DNA of 64,000 nt. Source: Hansschlegelia plantiphila (lineage in GTDB: Bacteria > Pseudomonadota > Alphaproteobacteria > Rhizobiales > Methylopilaceae). Below the pieces are notes generated by a model. The model did no database searches. It was not told the origin of the DNA and saw nothing but the letters and a program-made list of their open reading frames with translations. This document shows, piece by piece, positions 16,252 to 26,330 of the stretch (within the stretch, counting starts at the first letter, position 1; every line of letters begins with the position of its first letter). Where the stretch lies: the NCBI RefSeq assembly GCF_027922265.1, contig NZ_BSFI01000007.1:1-64000 (forward strand), read 5' to 3'. The translations under genes were made by a program, and so were the position numbers.

Positions 16252-17469
16252 ATGAAGTTCGGCAAGCTAACGGCCGCGAGCTTCGGGCTCGCGCTTGGAC
16301 TGACGGGCCTGCTCGGCGCGGCCTCCGCGCAGGACGCGCCGCAGAAGAAGTACAAGATCTATCTGAGCCTGAGCTACTCCGGGAACAACTGGATGAGCGA
16401 GACGGCGAACATCATCAAGGCGCTGGCGAAGACTCCGCCTTACGACAAGATGGTCGAGCTGAAGGAGGTCATCTCCGGCACCGATCCCCAGGCGCAGATC
16501 GCGGCCTATGAGAGCATGATCGACGCCAAGGCCGACGGCGTCATCAGCTTCCCCATCTCGCCCACCGCGCTGAACCGCGTCGTGAAGCGAGGCTGCGATC
16601 GCGGCGTGAAGTTCTTCATGTACGACTCCACCGTGACCGAGAGGTGCGCCTACAACGTCAGCTACATCTCTGCGGGTTTCGGCGAGAACACGGCGCAGGA
16701 GCTCGTCAATTCGCTCGGCGGCAAGGGCAAGATCTTCATGGTTCGAGGCGTGCCTGGAACGTCGGTGGACAAGCGCCACTACGAAGGCGCGATGCACATC
16801 TTCTCCAAATATCCGGGGATCAAGGTCGTCTCCGAATACTACGGCTATTGGGACGACCGCATCGCGCAGCAGGAGACGGCGAAGGCGCTGGCGGCCCATC
16901 CGGACGTCGACGGCATCTGGTCGGAGCTCGGCGAAGCGGGAACGCTCAACGCCGTCGTCGACCGCGGCGGCAAGCTCATGCCGATCGTCGGCGAGAACAT
17001 GAACGGCTTCCGCCAGGGCTTCCTCAACGAGGACTACAAGGCGCGCGGACTCAAGGGCGTCTCGTCGGGCTCGCCGCCCGCCACCGCCGGCTACGCGTTC
17101 AAGCTGATGATGGAGATCCTGACCGGCAAACGCGATCTCGAGCCGGTCAACATCGAGTATCCGCTTCCCTGGGCGCGGTCGGACGAGATGAAGCCCTGCC
17201 AGGGCGAGGCCATCGCCGACGGCTGCAACGTCTTCGACGCCAAGTTGGTGCCTCAGGGATTCTCGACCGTCATCTATGACCCGGCGCTTCTGCCCGAGAT
17301 CAACCTGCAGTCGGCGCTGACGGGCGAGCCGGTCCCGGGGATGACGATCCAGCCGCTGCCGAAGGAAATCGTCAAGGCGGCTAATGAACCGGGGATCAAC
17401 TGCAACCGCTGTGATCCCCCTGCCGATCTCTACAAGCTCACGACCGCCACGGCGACCGTGCAGCCCTGA
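16252..17469 (+). CDS. Sugar-type ABC transporter periplasmic binding protein
   Basis: A 405-residue exported protein. Signal peptide MKFGKLTAASFGLALGLTGL ending near AASAQD, then a Peripla_BP_4-type fold: YKIYLSLSYSGNNWMSE, ISFPISPTALNRVVKRGCD, GKGKIFMVRGVPGTSVDKRH, HPDVDGIWSELGEAGTLNAV. It is longer than RbsB (about 300) because of a C-terminal extension with Cys pairs (GEAIADGCN, INCNRCDPP). It captures the substrate for the permeases. The ligand is not deducible; the island context suggests a nitrile, aldoxime or amide with a sugar-like part. Confidence 0.86.
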   Translation: MKFGKLTAASFGLALGLTGLLGAASAQDAPQKKYKIYLSLSYSGNNWMSETANIIKALAKTPPYDKMVELKEVISGTDPQAQIAAYESMIDAKADGVISFPISPTALNRVVKRGCDRGVKFFMYDSTVTERCAYNVSYISAGFGENTAQELVNSLGGKGKIFMVRGVPGTSVDKRHYEGAMHIFSKYPGIKVVSEYYGYWDDRIAQQETAKALAAHPDVDGIWSELGEAGTLNAVVDRGGKLMPIVGENMNGFRQGFLNEDYKARGLKGVSSGSPPATAGYAFKLMMEILTGKRDLEPVNIEYPLPWARSDEMKPCQGEAIADGCNVFDAKLVPQGFSTVIYDPALLPEINLQSALTGEPVPGMTIQPLPKEIVKAANEPGINCNRCDPPADLYKLTTATATVQP

Positions 17470-17540
17470 GGTCGGCTTGCCGCGGCCGCTCGCCCCGGCC
17501 GCGGCGCCTCCTCCGCATTGCTCGAAACCGGAGACCGAAG

Positions 17541-19079
17541 ATGGACGCCTCCAGCGAACGCCAGCCCATGCTCGCCATCAGCGGCCTGTCCAAGGCCTAC
17601 GGCTCGACCGTGGCGCTCGAGCACGTCTCGATCGAGATCGGGACCGGCGAAGTGCACGCCCTTCTCGGCGAGAACGGCGCGGGAAAATCGACCTTCGTCA
17701 AAAGTCTCACCGGCGTGGTCCGGCCAGATTCCGGCGTGATGACGCTCGCCGGCGCGGTCTATGCGCCGCGATCCATCCTTGAAGCCCGGTCTCGCGGCGT
17801 CGTCGCCGCGTTCCAGGAGCTCAGCCTCGTCCCGAACCTGTCGGTGGCGCAGAACTTCTTTCTGCCGCGCTCGCTGAAACACTGGGGGCTGAACTCGCGA
17901 CTCCGGATGGAGGAGAAGGCGGCCGAGATCCTACGCCGCTGGGGCGGCGACATCCCGGTCAGACAGACCATCGAGCGGCTAACGCTCGCGCAGAGGCAGC
18001 AGATCGAGCTGATCCGCGCTCTCGAGCGGCGCCCGGACCTGCTCATCCTCGACGAGCCGACGGCCGCGCTCACCGATCCCGGCTGGCTGTTCGAGGCCAT
18101 CGCGGAGCGCGCAAGCGCCGGCGGAGCCATTCTCTACATCTCGCACCGGCTGGCGGAGATCCGCCAGGTCGCGCAGCGCGCGACCGTGCTGCGCAACGGC
18201 CGCTCCTCAGGCGCGCTAAGGCTCGCAGAGGCGAGCGATCAGGACATCTTTCTCGCGATGGTCGGACGTTCGAGCGCTCGCAGCGGCAGACCAACGCCGA
18301 GCGCGCGCAGGAGCGACGCCTGCCGTCTCGTTGTGAACGACCTCCGCGCCAGGAACGTCGATGGGGTCTCGTTCGAGCTGCGCGAAGGCGAAGTGCTCGG
18401 CGTCGCCGCGCTCGAAGGGCAAGGACAGCGCGAGCTGTTCCGGGCGCTCGCGGGTGAGGAGAAACAGACCGCCGGCCAGATCGTGGTCGAGGATCGGCTG
18501 CAGTCGTTCTCCTGCCCGCGCGACGCGCTCAAGGCGCCAGGCGGCATCGCCTTCGTGCCCGAGGAGCGGAAAACCGAGGGAATCTTCGCCAGCCTCCCGG
18601 TCGCCAGCAACATCACGCTCCCGCGTCTGTCGAAGCTCAGCGTCGCCGGGGTCATATCGCCGACACGTGAGCGCAAGGCGGCGAGAGACGCCGCCGCCAA
18701 ACTCGACCTCGGCCAGCGCTACCTGCCTTTCCGCATCGGGGCGCTGTCGGGCGGCAACCAACAGAAGGCGATCATCGCGCGGGCACTGATGACGGGCGCG
18801 AAGACGCTGTTGCTGTTCGATCCCTCGCGCGGAATCGATGTCGGCACCAAGGAGACGATCTACGCCGCGATCAGGAGCTTCGCCGACCGGGGAGGCTCGG
18901 TGCTCGTCTATTCTTCGGAAATACCAGAGCTGATCTCGCTCGTGGACCGCTGCCTGGTGCTCTACCGGTCCCGAGTCGTGGCGTCGCTCGCCAACGCCGA
19001 GATGGAGGAGGACACCATGATGGCCCTCCTGACGGGAAACCCGGCGAGCGCTTCGGGCGAAATCGGCGCGCAGAGCTGA
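17541..19079 (+). CDS. Two-domain ABC transporter ATPase (RbsA-like)
   Basis: A 512-residue tandem ATPase. NBD1: Walker A GENGAGKST, Walker B LLILDEPTAALT, His loop ISHRLAEI; its signature is altered (LTLAQRQQIELIRAL for the usual LSVGQ). NBD2: no true Walker A (AALEGQGQREL), good signature LSGGNQQKAIIARAL, and LLLFDPSRGIDVGTK in place of DEPTRGIDVG. Such asymmetry is normal in RbsA/MglA proteins, in which NBD2 is largely structural. It energises the importer encoded just upstream. Confidence 0.9.
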   Translation: MDASSERQPMLAISGLSKAYGSTVALEHVSIEIGTGEVHALLGENGAGKSTFVKSLTGVVRPDSGVMTLAGAVYAPRSILEARSRGVVAAFQELSLVPNLSVAQNFFLPRSLKHWGLNSRLRMEEKAAEILRRWGGDIPVRQTIERLTLAQRQQIELIRALERRPDLLILDEPTAALTDPGWLFEAIAERASAGGAILYISHRLAEIRQVAQRATVLRNGRSSGALRLAEASDQDIFLAMVGRSSARSGRPTPSARRSDACRLVVNDLRARNVDGVSFELREGEVLGVAALEGQGQRELFRALAGEEKQTAGQIVVEDRLQSFSCPRDALKAPGGIAFVPEERKTEGIFASLPVASNITLPRLSKLSVAGVISPTRERKAARDAAAKLDLGQRYLPFRIGALSGGNQQKAIIARALMTGAKTLLLFDPSRGIDVGTKETIYAAIRSFADRGGSVLVYSSEIPELISLVDRCLVLYRSRVVASLANAEMEEDTMMALLTGNPASASGEIGAQS

Positions 19080-19133
19080 GACGGGGCCGCGGGATCGGCG
19101 ACCCAATATTTTCAATGACTTAGGAGCATGACA

Positions 19134-20879
19134 GTGGCGAAGCGTTACAAGGCGGCGGCGGTCCAGTTCGAGCCGACGATGTTCCGCAAAGATGAGAACG
19201 TATCGTCGCTCCTCGCGCTGGTCGAGAAGGCGGCGAAGGACGGCGCGAAGCTCATCGTCACGCCCGAAATGGGAACGACGGGCTATTGCTGGGTCGACCG
19301 GGACGAGGTCGCTCCGTTCGTTGAGAACATTCCGGGCCCGACGACCGACCGGTTCTCGGAAGTCGCCAGGCGCTACGGCTGCCACGTCGTGATCGGCATG
19401 CCCGAGCGCGATCCGGAGACCAACCTTTACTACAACTCTGCGGCGCTCATCGGGCCGGAGGGCTTCATCGGCCGCCACCGCAAGACGCATCCCTATATCT
19501 CCGAACCGAAATGGGCCGCGCCCGGCGACTGCGGACATGCGGTGTTCGAGACCTCGCTCGGACGGATCGCGATCCTGATCTGCATGGACCTCCATTTCGC
19601 CGAGACAGCCCGCCATGTCGCGCTCGAGGGGGCGGACGTGATCTGCCACACCTCGAACTGGCTCGCCGAGCGGACGCCCGCGCCCTACTGGATGAGCCGA
19701 GCGTTCGAGAACTCCTGTTGGCTGATCGAGAGCAACCGCTGGGGGCTCGAGCGCACGGTGCAGTTTTCCGGCGGCAGCTGCGTGATCGCCCCCGACGGGT
19801 CGATCGCCGCGGTGATCGATTCCGGCGACGGCGTCGCCTATGCGGAGATCGACCTCGCGGCCTCGCGCGCGCGGCGCGTCCTCGGGGAGCCGACTTTCGA
19901 GGATCGTCGGCCCGAGATGTACATGAACGTCGCCACCAACACCTTCGCGTGGAATCCCTCCGACTTCTTCAAGCTTTACGGCCATTCCCCGATCCCGCCC
20001 GGTCGGCGCTCCCATGTCGGCGTCGCGCAGTTCGCTCCGGAAAGGGACGTGGCGCGGAACCTCGCGACGATCGAAGCGATGGCTGACGAGGCCGCAGGGC
20101 GGGGCGTCGATCTTCTCGTGCTTCCCGAGCTTTGCCTCACTGGCGGTCCGGCGGCGAAGGCTGATCTCGCCGAGCGGTTATCCGGGCCGGCCGTGGCGCG
20201 GCTGATAGAGATCGCCACGCAACGTCGCATGCACATCGTCGCTGGCCTCGCCGAGCGGGGCGACGGCGTCTTCCATGATACGGTCGCACTTGTCGGGCCG
20301 GAGGGGCTCGTCGGCTCCTATCGATCGGTCCACCTGACGGCCGCGACTAGGAGCTGGGCGACCGCCGGCGACCGGTGGGAGGTCTTCGACCTGCCCGAAG
20401 GGCGCATCGGCCTGCTGACGGGATATGACGCGAGTTTCCCCGAGGCGGGACGGTCGCTCGCGCTGCTTGGTTGCGACGTCATCGCCGTCTCCGCGGCGCA
20501 GCGTGGCGCCTTCGTGCGCGGCCACGGCGGCACCGCGGTGCGGCAGAACTATCCGATCCCGACCGGCCCCGATCCCTGGCACTGGCACCACTTTCGCGTC
20601 AGGGCCGGGGAGAACAACGTCTATCTCGCCTTCGCCAATATCTTCGACGCCGAACAGGGCTTCGATGGGAAAAGCGGGGTGTTCGGTCCGGACACCTTCG
20701 CCTTTCCGAGATGCGAGGCGGTCCAGCAGAGGGGGGCGGGCGTCGCTGCGATGGAGATCGACACGACCAGCTCCGGCCCCTATCCGTCCAGCGTCGTCCG
20801 GCGCAAGGACCTCGTCCTTATGCGACTGCCGCACCTCTACAAGAAGCTGATCGAGAAGCCGCGAGGCGCGCCGGCCTAA
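19134..20879 (+). CDS. Nitrilase-superfamily amidohydrolase with a second, inactive domain
   Basis: A 581-residue protein made of two carbon-nitrogen hydrolase domains, whereas family members usually have one. Domain 1 (about 5-280) has the full triad E45 (TPEMG), K117 (RHRKTHPY) and C150 (LICMDLHFAE). Domain 2 (about 292-570) keeps Glu (LPELCLTG), but the Lys is Ser (YRSVHL) and the Cys is Gly (LLTGYDASFPE), so it should be catalytically dead. It likely hydrolyses an amide or nitrile to the acid, as AmiE does under AmiC/AmiR control. The GTG at 19134 is preferred: AGGAG at 19122-19126 is 7 bases before it but only 1 base before ATG 19128. Confidence 0.85.
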   Translation: MAKRYKAAAVQFEPTMFRKDENVSSLLALVEKAAKDGAKLIVTPEMGTTGYCWVDRDEVAPFVENIPGPTTDRFSEVARRYGCHVVIGMPERDPETNLYYNSAALIGPEGFIGRHRKTHPYISEPKWAAPGDCGHAVFETSLGRIAILICMDLHFAETARHVALEGADVICHTSNWLAERTPAPYWMSRAFENSCWLIESNRWGLERTVQFSGGSCVIAPDGSIAAVIDSGDGVAYAEIDLAASRARRVLGEPTFEDRRPEMYMNVATNTFAWNPSDFFKLYGHSPIPPGRRSHVGVAQFAPERDVARNLATIEAMADEAAGRGVDLLVLPELCLTGGPAAKADLAERLSGPAVARLIEIATQRRMHIVAGLAERGDGVFHDTVALVGPEGLVGSYRSVHLTAATRSWATAGDRWEVFDLPEGRIGLLTGYDASFPEAGRSLALLGCDVIAVSAAQRGAFVRGHGGTAVRQNYPIPTGPDPWHWHHFRVRAGENNVYLAFANIFDAEQGFDGKSGVFGPDTFAFPRCEAVQQRGAGVAAMEIDTTSSGPYPSSVVRRKDLVLMRLPHLYKKLIEKPRGAPA

Positions 20880-20914
20880 GTCGGGGCCCCGGCGATCGGA
20901 CAGGACGAGCGTGC

Positions 20915-20932
20915 CGGGGCGTAAGCGCCCCG
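20915..20932 (+). terminator. Hairpin after the hydrolase gene
   Basis: CGGGGCG-TAAG-CGCCCCG: seven GC-rich pairs with a tetraloop, 35 bases past the stop, followed by AAAGTC without a T-run. It may be a weak terminator separating the hydrolase from the aldoxime dehydratase gene, whose start lies 145 bases on. Confidence 0.45.
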
Positions 20933-21077
20933 AAAGTCTCGCGTGGCGAGCCTTTGTCCTGCAGCGGACGAAGCAATAACGACAACGCGCGACGTAAAAC
21001 GAAGCGCATCATGGGCGACGCTAAATCGCGCAGCCGCGCCAGGACGCGTAATTATTTTTACTGGAGGCCTCGAATTG

Positions 21078-22115
21078 ATGTCACTGAACCATCAGACGCC
21101 AGAGTTCATCGAATCCGACAATCCTGGCCGCGAAATCAATTATCCCCAGGGCGTCACGGAAATCATCTTCGGGCAATTCGGCTTTCAGGCTCCGGAGGCG
21201 GGGCACGCTGAAGAATTCATCTCCACCTCGAGGCGTTACTTCGCTCTCGAAAATGGGCCCGCGCGAGTCGAGCGGTGCCATGGCGTCTCAAGTGGCGTTC
21301 ACGAAGATATTCTCATCGCGTACTGGTTATCGCGGGAATCCTACGAAAATTGGCTCGCATCTTCAAATTTTCCGGAATGGTGGGAGTCGTTGTCTCCGGA
21401 CGGTCCATTCGGGTATTGGCGAGAAATCGTCTCGCCCGATATCGGCCGTGTCGGGGGAGTATACTTTGGACTGGCGTCTGACCGCCATGTCGGGCTGACA
21501 AGTCTTCTTGGCGCGCCGCCCACGCAGCGTTGGGGCTATTGGGGCGGATATCGGGACCGCATGCGAGCGTCGCAGCAAGATTCGTTCGAACCCGAGCTTG
21601 GCGTCGAGCCGTTGCCGCGTCGTCGGCCTAACACTCTCGGTCGGCGCGTGATAGTCGACGCTCCGAACAACATTTTGCTTGTGCGCGAGGGTCAAGAATC
21701 GACCTATGTCACCGGGGCGATCGAACGGAAGTCCTGGGACACCGAGGTCAAGCCCGCCCTCGCCAAATGGATCAAGTACCTGGCTGAGAATCCCGAGCTC
21801 AGCGGAGCGCTCGTTGTCAGGGAGGTGGCGGAACTGGAACTCGAGACGGGCGAGAGCACAGAGAAGCTCTCGCAATTAATCTACTTCCAGAGCCTTCGTC
21901 ACCTCGAGCGCGCGGCGCGCACGCAGCCTTCGCATGTCGCACTGTACAACTCTTACATGAAAATGTTGGGCGAAGTGGGCGCGGCAGGCGAGACGGCGCA
22001 ATTGGTGGTCTGGGTCGATCAGTTCTTGGTGCAGACGGGGCGAATGCTCGCTGAATACATAAATTGTGATCCCCAGCTAGGTCTGCTTCCTTGGTTCGAC
22101 GCCGTAGACAGCTGA
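21078..22115 (+). CDS. Aldoxime dehydratase (heme-dependent, OxdA/OxdB family), divergent
   Basis: A 345-residue protein of the phenylacetaldoxime dehydratase family (usual length about 350). Recognisable segments are VSSGVHEDILIAYWLSRESY, NFPEWWES, PFGYWREIVSP, RWGYWGGYRDRM (holding the conserved Arg), HLERAARTQPSHVALYNSYM and EYINCDPQLGLL. The family dehydrates aldoximes to nitriles on ferrous heme, feeding nitrile hydratase. Two stretches differ from what I remember of characterised enzymes (LVREGQES for LIRSGQDW; YFQSLRH for GHWRSLE), so activity is less certain than family. GC is visibly lower than in neighbouring genes. GGAGG lies 11 bases before the ATG. Confidence 0.82.
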   Translation: MSLNHQTPEFIESDNPGREINYPQGVTEIIFGQFGFQAPEAGHAEEFISTSRRYFALENGPARVERCHGVSSGVHEDILIAYWLSRESYENWLASSNFPEWWESLSPDGPFGYWREIVSPDIGRVGGVYFGLASDRHVGLTSLLGAPPTQRWGYWGGYRDRMRASQQDSFEPELGVEPLPRRRPNTLGRRVIVDAPNNILLVREGQESTYVTGAIERKSWDTEVKPALAKWIKYLAENPELSGALVVREVAELELETGESTEKLSQLIYFQSLRHLERAARTQPSHVALYNSYMKMLGEVGAAGETAQLVVWVDQFLVQTGRMLAEYINCDPQLGLLPWFDAVDS

Positions 22116-22185
22116 ACATGCGCCACGCCCCGCCGCTGCTTCCAGTCCGCGCCGTTGCAGGCAGACAACAATCAGGAAGACATTC

Positions 22186-22686
22186 ATGAAATCCCCCAAC
22201 AAGAAAGTCGCGTTCAGCACCTTTCTCGATCAGGTCGTCAATGGCGGCGATTATGCAGCGTTGTATCGCCTGTTTCACCCCGAGTTCGTTGGATGGTTTC
22301 CGGATGCGGCCGAACGCGTGGAGGGCGTCGCCGGGATCAGGGCATGGGTCGAGAGGCTCCGGGAGGCGTTCCCCGACATCAACACGCTGATCGAGGGGAA
22401 CTGGATGACTTCCGAAGACGACGCGCACCATGTGGGGCGCGGCAATGTCGCCGAGCGGCTCTCGGCCTATGTGGTTCTGCGTGGCACGCACACACGCGAA
22501 TACGCAGGCGCCAGCGCTTCGGGGCGGATCATTGCGTGGCAGCAGATCCACTTGGTCGAATTCCATGATGGCCTCATTGTGTCCGATACTGCGATCTCGG
22601 ACCGTCTGACGTTCTACTCAAAGACCGGCGCCGTCATGCCCCCGCCCGGGATTCCGGGCGTCCTGCCGATCCGGGAAATGATATAG
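22186..22686 (+). CDS. NTF2-like / SnoaL-type protein
   Basis: A 166-residue protein with the SnoaL/ester-cyclase pattern: FLDQVVNGGDYAALYRLFHP, EFVGWFPDA, GVAGIRAWVERLREAFPD, GRIIAWQQIHLVEFHDGLI. Such proteins form a small cone fold and act as cyclases, isomerases, hydrolases or ligand binders, so the specific role is unknown. AGGAAG precedes the ATG. Its place directly after the aldoxime dehydratase and on the same strand suggests it acts on the same substrate. Confidence 0.7.
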   Translation: MKSPNKKVAFSTFLDQVVNGGDYAALYRLFHPEFVGWFPDAAERVEGVAGIRAWVERLREAFPDINTLIEGNWMTSEDDAHHVGRGNVAERLSAYVVLRGTHTREYAGASASGRIIAWQQIHLVEFHDGLIVSDTAISDRLTFYSKTGAVMPPPGIPGVLPIREMI

Positions 22687-22798
22687 AATTTGGCGAGCCG
22701 GAAGCTTCGTACGTCAGCGACGGGCGCTTGGGCGCCGAGCGTTCGGTGGCTCCCGCGCGGATGCCTGATCGGGCGGGACCGGGACGGGCGCCGGCGGG

Positions 22799-23689
22799 TC
22801 AGTCGTGCGGCGCGAACCTGCGCCGCTCTTCCTTGAACCGCCGGATCACGAAGTCGCGCAGCACCGCGATGCGCCGGATCGCGGCCGCGTCGGGGTGCGA
22901 CAGCAGGAAATAGCTGCGATTGAAGCGCATCGACGGCAAAATGCGCACAAGGCCTTCGACCGAGCGGGCGGCGAAGTCGTGCAGCACGCCGATTCCGGCG
23001 CCAGCCCGGACCGCTTCCATCTGGCCCATGACGCTGGCGCACCGGAACGTCCGGCCAGCATGGCGCTCAAGCGCAACTGAATAGTCGAGGGCGGAAGCGT
23101 AAGCGAGGTCCTCGACCCCCGTGACGACGGCGTGGTCGCGGATCTGCTCGACCGTTGAGGGGGCAGCGTGCCTCTCCAGATAGGCCTGCGCCGCATAGAT
23201 GCTGAGGGAATAGTCGATGAGGCGCGAGACGGTCAGCCGTCCTTCCGCCGGGCGATCCAGCGCAATGGCGAGGTCAGCCTCCCGGCGCGACAGTGAGAAC
23301 GCGCGCGGCAGCGGAACGAGCTCCACCACTAGGTTCGGATGCCGCCAGGCGAGCTGCCCCAGTTCGGCGGCAAGGAAGTAGTTGCCGAGACCGTCCGGGG
23401 CGCCGATCCGAACGGCGCCCGACACGTCGTCCTCTTCCCGGCGGATCGCCTCCGCGACGCCGAGCAGCTCGAACTCCATCTTCTCCGCGACCGGAAGCAG
23501 GCGCTCGCCGGCCTGAGTGAGCACGCAACCTGTCGGGCGCCTGTCGAAGAGCGCCACGCACAGCGCCGCTTCCAACGCGTCGAGCCGTCGTGCGACGGTC
23601 GAGTGATTGAGGCCGAGGCGCCGCGCGGCGGCGAGCAACTGTCCATGGCGCGCGACGGCGAGCAGAATGCGGAGGTGATCCCAGTCCAT
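22799..23689 (-). CDS. LysR-family regulator, divergent from the semialdehyde dehydrogenase gene
   Basis: A 296-residue LysR protein: helix-turn-helix in residues 1-60 (LLAAARRLGLNHSTVARRLDALE), then a ligand-binding domain from about 90. It is transcribed away from mmsA with a LysR-type box between them, so it probably controls mmsA and itself. It resembles the second LysR gene at 25376-26269 (both start MDWDxLRI and contain VRIGAPxGxGxxxLA), suggesting a duplicated regulator pair. Confidence 0.88.
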   Translation of the reverse strand: MDWDHLRILLAVARHGQLLAAARRLGLNHSTVARRLDALEAALCVALFDRRPTGCVLTQAGERLLPVAEKMEFELLGVAEAIRREEDDVSGAVRIGAPDGLGNYFLAAELGQLAWRHPNLVVELVPLPRAFSLSRREADLAIALDRPAEGRLTVSRLIDYSLSIYAAQAYLERHAAPSTVEQIRDHAVVTGVEDLAYASALDYSVALERHAGRTFRCASVMGQMEAVRAGAGIGVLHDFAARSVEGLVRILPSMRFNRSYFLLSHPDAAAIRRIAVLRDFVIRRFKEERRRFAPHD

Positions 23690-23706
23690 CCTCTATTTTT
23701 CGCACA

Positions 23707-23725
23707 ACCTTTGCCGAAACAAGGT
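23707..23725. promoter_or_regulatory. LysR-type operator candidate
   Basis: ACCTT-N9-AAGGT is a perfect inverted repeat that also satisfies T-N11-A, centred in the lysR-mmsA divergent region and 18 bases upstream of the lysR start. This is the expected place for an autoregulatory LysR site. Confidence 0.45.
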
Positions 23726-23812
23726 CGTTGATGTGTGGGCCGTGAAGTCCGACGAGATGGCGAGGAGGCTGCGCGGCCCAGGTGAGCGCAGGCCAGGACA
23801 GGAGATCAACGC

Positions 23813-25312
<1,500 letters not shown>

Positions 25313-25375
25313 GCCAGACGATCCAGACGAGCGCCGCGGCTTCGGCTTGCGGCGCTCCGGGCCTATCGCAGACGC

Positions 25376-26269
25376 CTACGGTCCCGCGAAAATGGATGCG
25401 TCTTGGCGTACGCGCGACACGATGGCGTCAAGCACCGCGCGGACGCGATAGAAGTGCTTCAGATCGTCATGGACGGCGATCCAGTAGCTCCGGACGAAAT
25501 GAACCTCGGAAGTGAGGATCGGCCTAAGCTCCGGATGGGCCGCAGCGAGATACCGAGGCAAGATGCCGATCGCCGCGCCGGATAGAACTGCGTTGACCTG
25601 GGCGATCACGCTGGTGCTGCGGACCGCGAGCGGCAGCTTCTCGCCGTCGCCGACCGTGTCGAAGCTCAGCTCCTCCGTGAAGAGCAACTCGGGGATGTAG
25701 CCGGCAAGCGTATGGCGCTTGAGATCGGACGTGGCCGCAGGAGTCCCGCGCGCCTCGAAATACTGGTCCGTGCCATAGATCTGCAGCGCGTAGTCGATGA
25801 GCTTGCGGACGGTCAGCTGACCGGTCCTCGGCCTTTCGAGCGTGATCGCGATGTCGACCTCCCGCGTCGCCAGCGAATACGTCCTCGGCAACGCTATGAG
25901 CTCCGTCTCAAGGCGCTCGTATTGCAACGACAGCTCCGCCAGCCGGCGCGCCAGATAGCCGACGCCGAAACCTTCGGGCGCCCCGATCCTGACCCGCCCC
26001 GCGACGAGCGACGCCTCTTCGCCGAGGCCGGTGATCTCCCGCAGGATGACGGATTCGATGCGTTCGGCGGCCTTCGCGACCTTCTGACCTTGCTCGGTGA
26101 TGACCGTCCGTCGCCCGGCGCGCTCGACCAGGGGCGCGCCGATGGCCTTCTCCAGCCGCGCCACGCGCCGGCCGACGGTGGAGTCGTCGACCCCGAGCGC
26201 CTTCGCGGCCGCCGTCATCTGCTTGGCCCGGACGAGCTGCAGGATGATTCTGAGATCGTCCCAGTCCAT
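25376..26269 (-). CDS. LysR-family regulator, divergent from the GMC oxidoreductase gene
   Basis: A 297-residue LysR regulator starting MDWDDLRIILQLVRAKQM at ATG 26269; an upstream in-frame ATG at 26296 would add nine residues that the paralogue lacks. The helix-turn-helix is QMTAAAKALGVDDSTVGRRV. It is divergent from the GMC gene (62-base gap) and convergent with mmsA. It is a paralogue of the regulator at 22799-23689, so cross-control is possible. Confidence 0.87.
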   Translation of the reverse strand: MDWDDLRIILQLVRAKQMTAAAKALGVDDSTVGRRVARLEKAIGAPLVERAGRRTVITEQGQKVAKAAERIESVILREITGLGEEASLVAGRVRIGAPEGFGVGYLARRLAELSLQYERLETELIALPRTYSLATREVDIAITLERPRTGQLTVRKLIDYALQIYGTDQYFEARGTPAATSDLKRHTLAGYIPELLFTEELSFDTVGDGEKLPLAVRSTSVIAQVNAVLSGAAIGILPRYLAAAHPELRPILTSEVHFVRSYWIAVHDDLKHFYRVRAVLDAIVSRVRQDASIFAGP

Positions 26270-26330
26270 ATCTGCCTGCAAAAATGCGGATGGCATGCGG
26301 ATTTATCGGCGTTGAACGCAGAAATCCACC

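Noticed and set aside
26284..26296. ATGC-N5-GCAT inverted repeat between the second LysR gene and the GMC gene
   Set aside because: Too short and does not fit T-N11-A; not listed as an operator.
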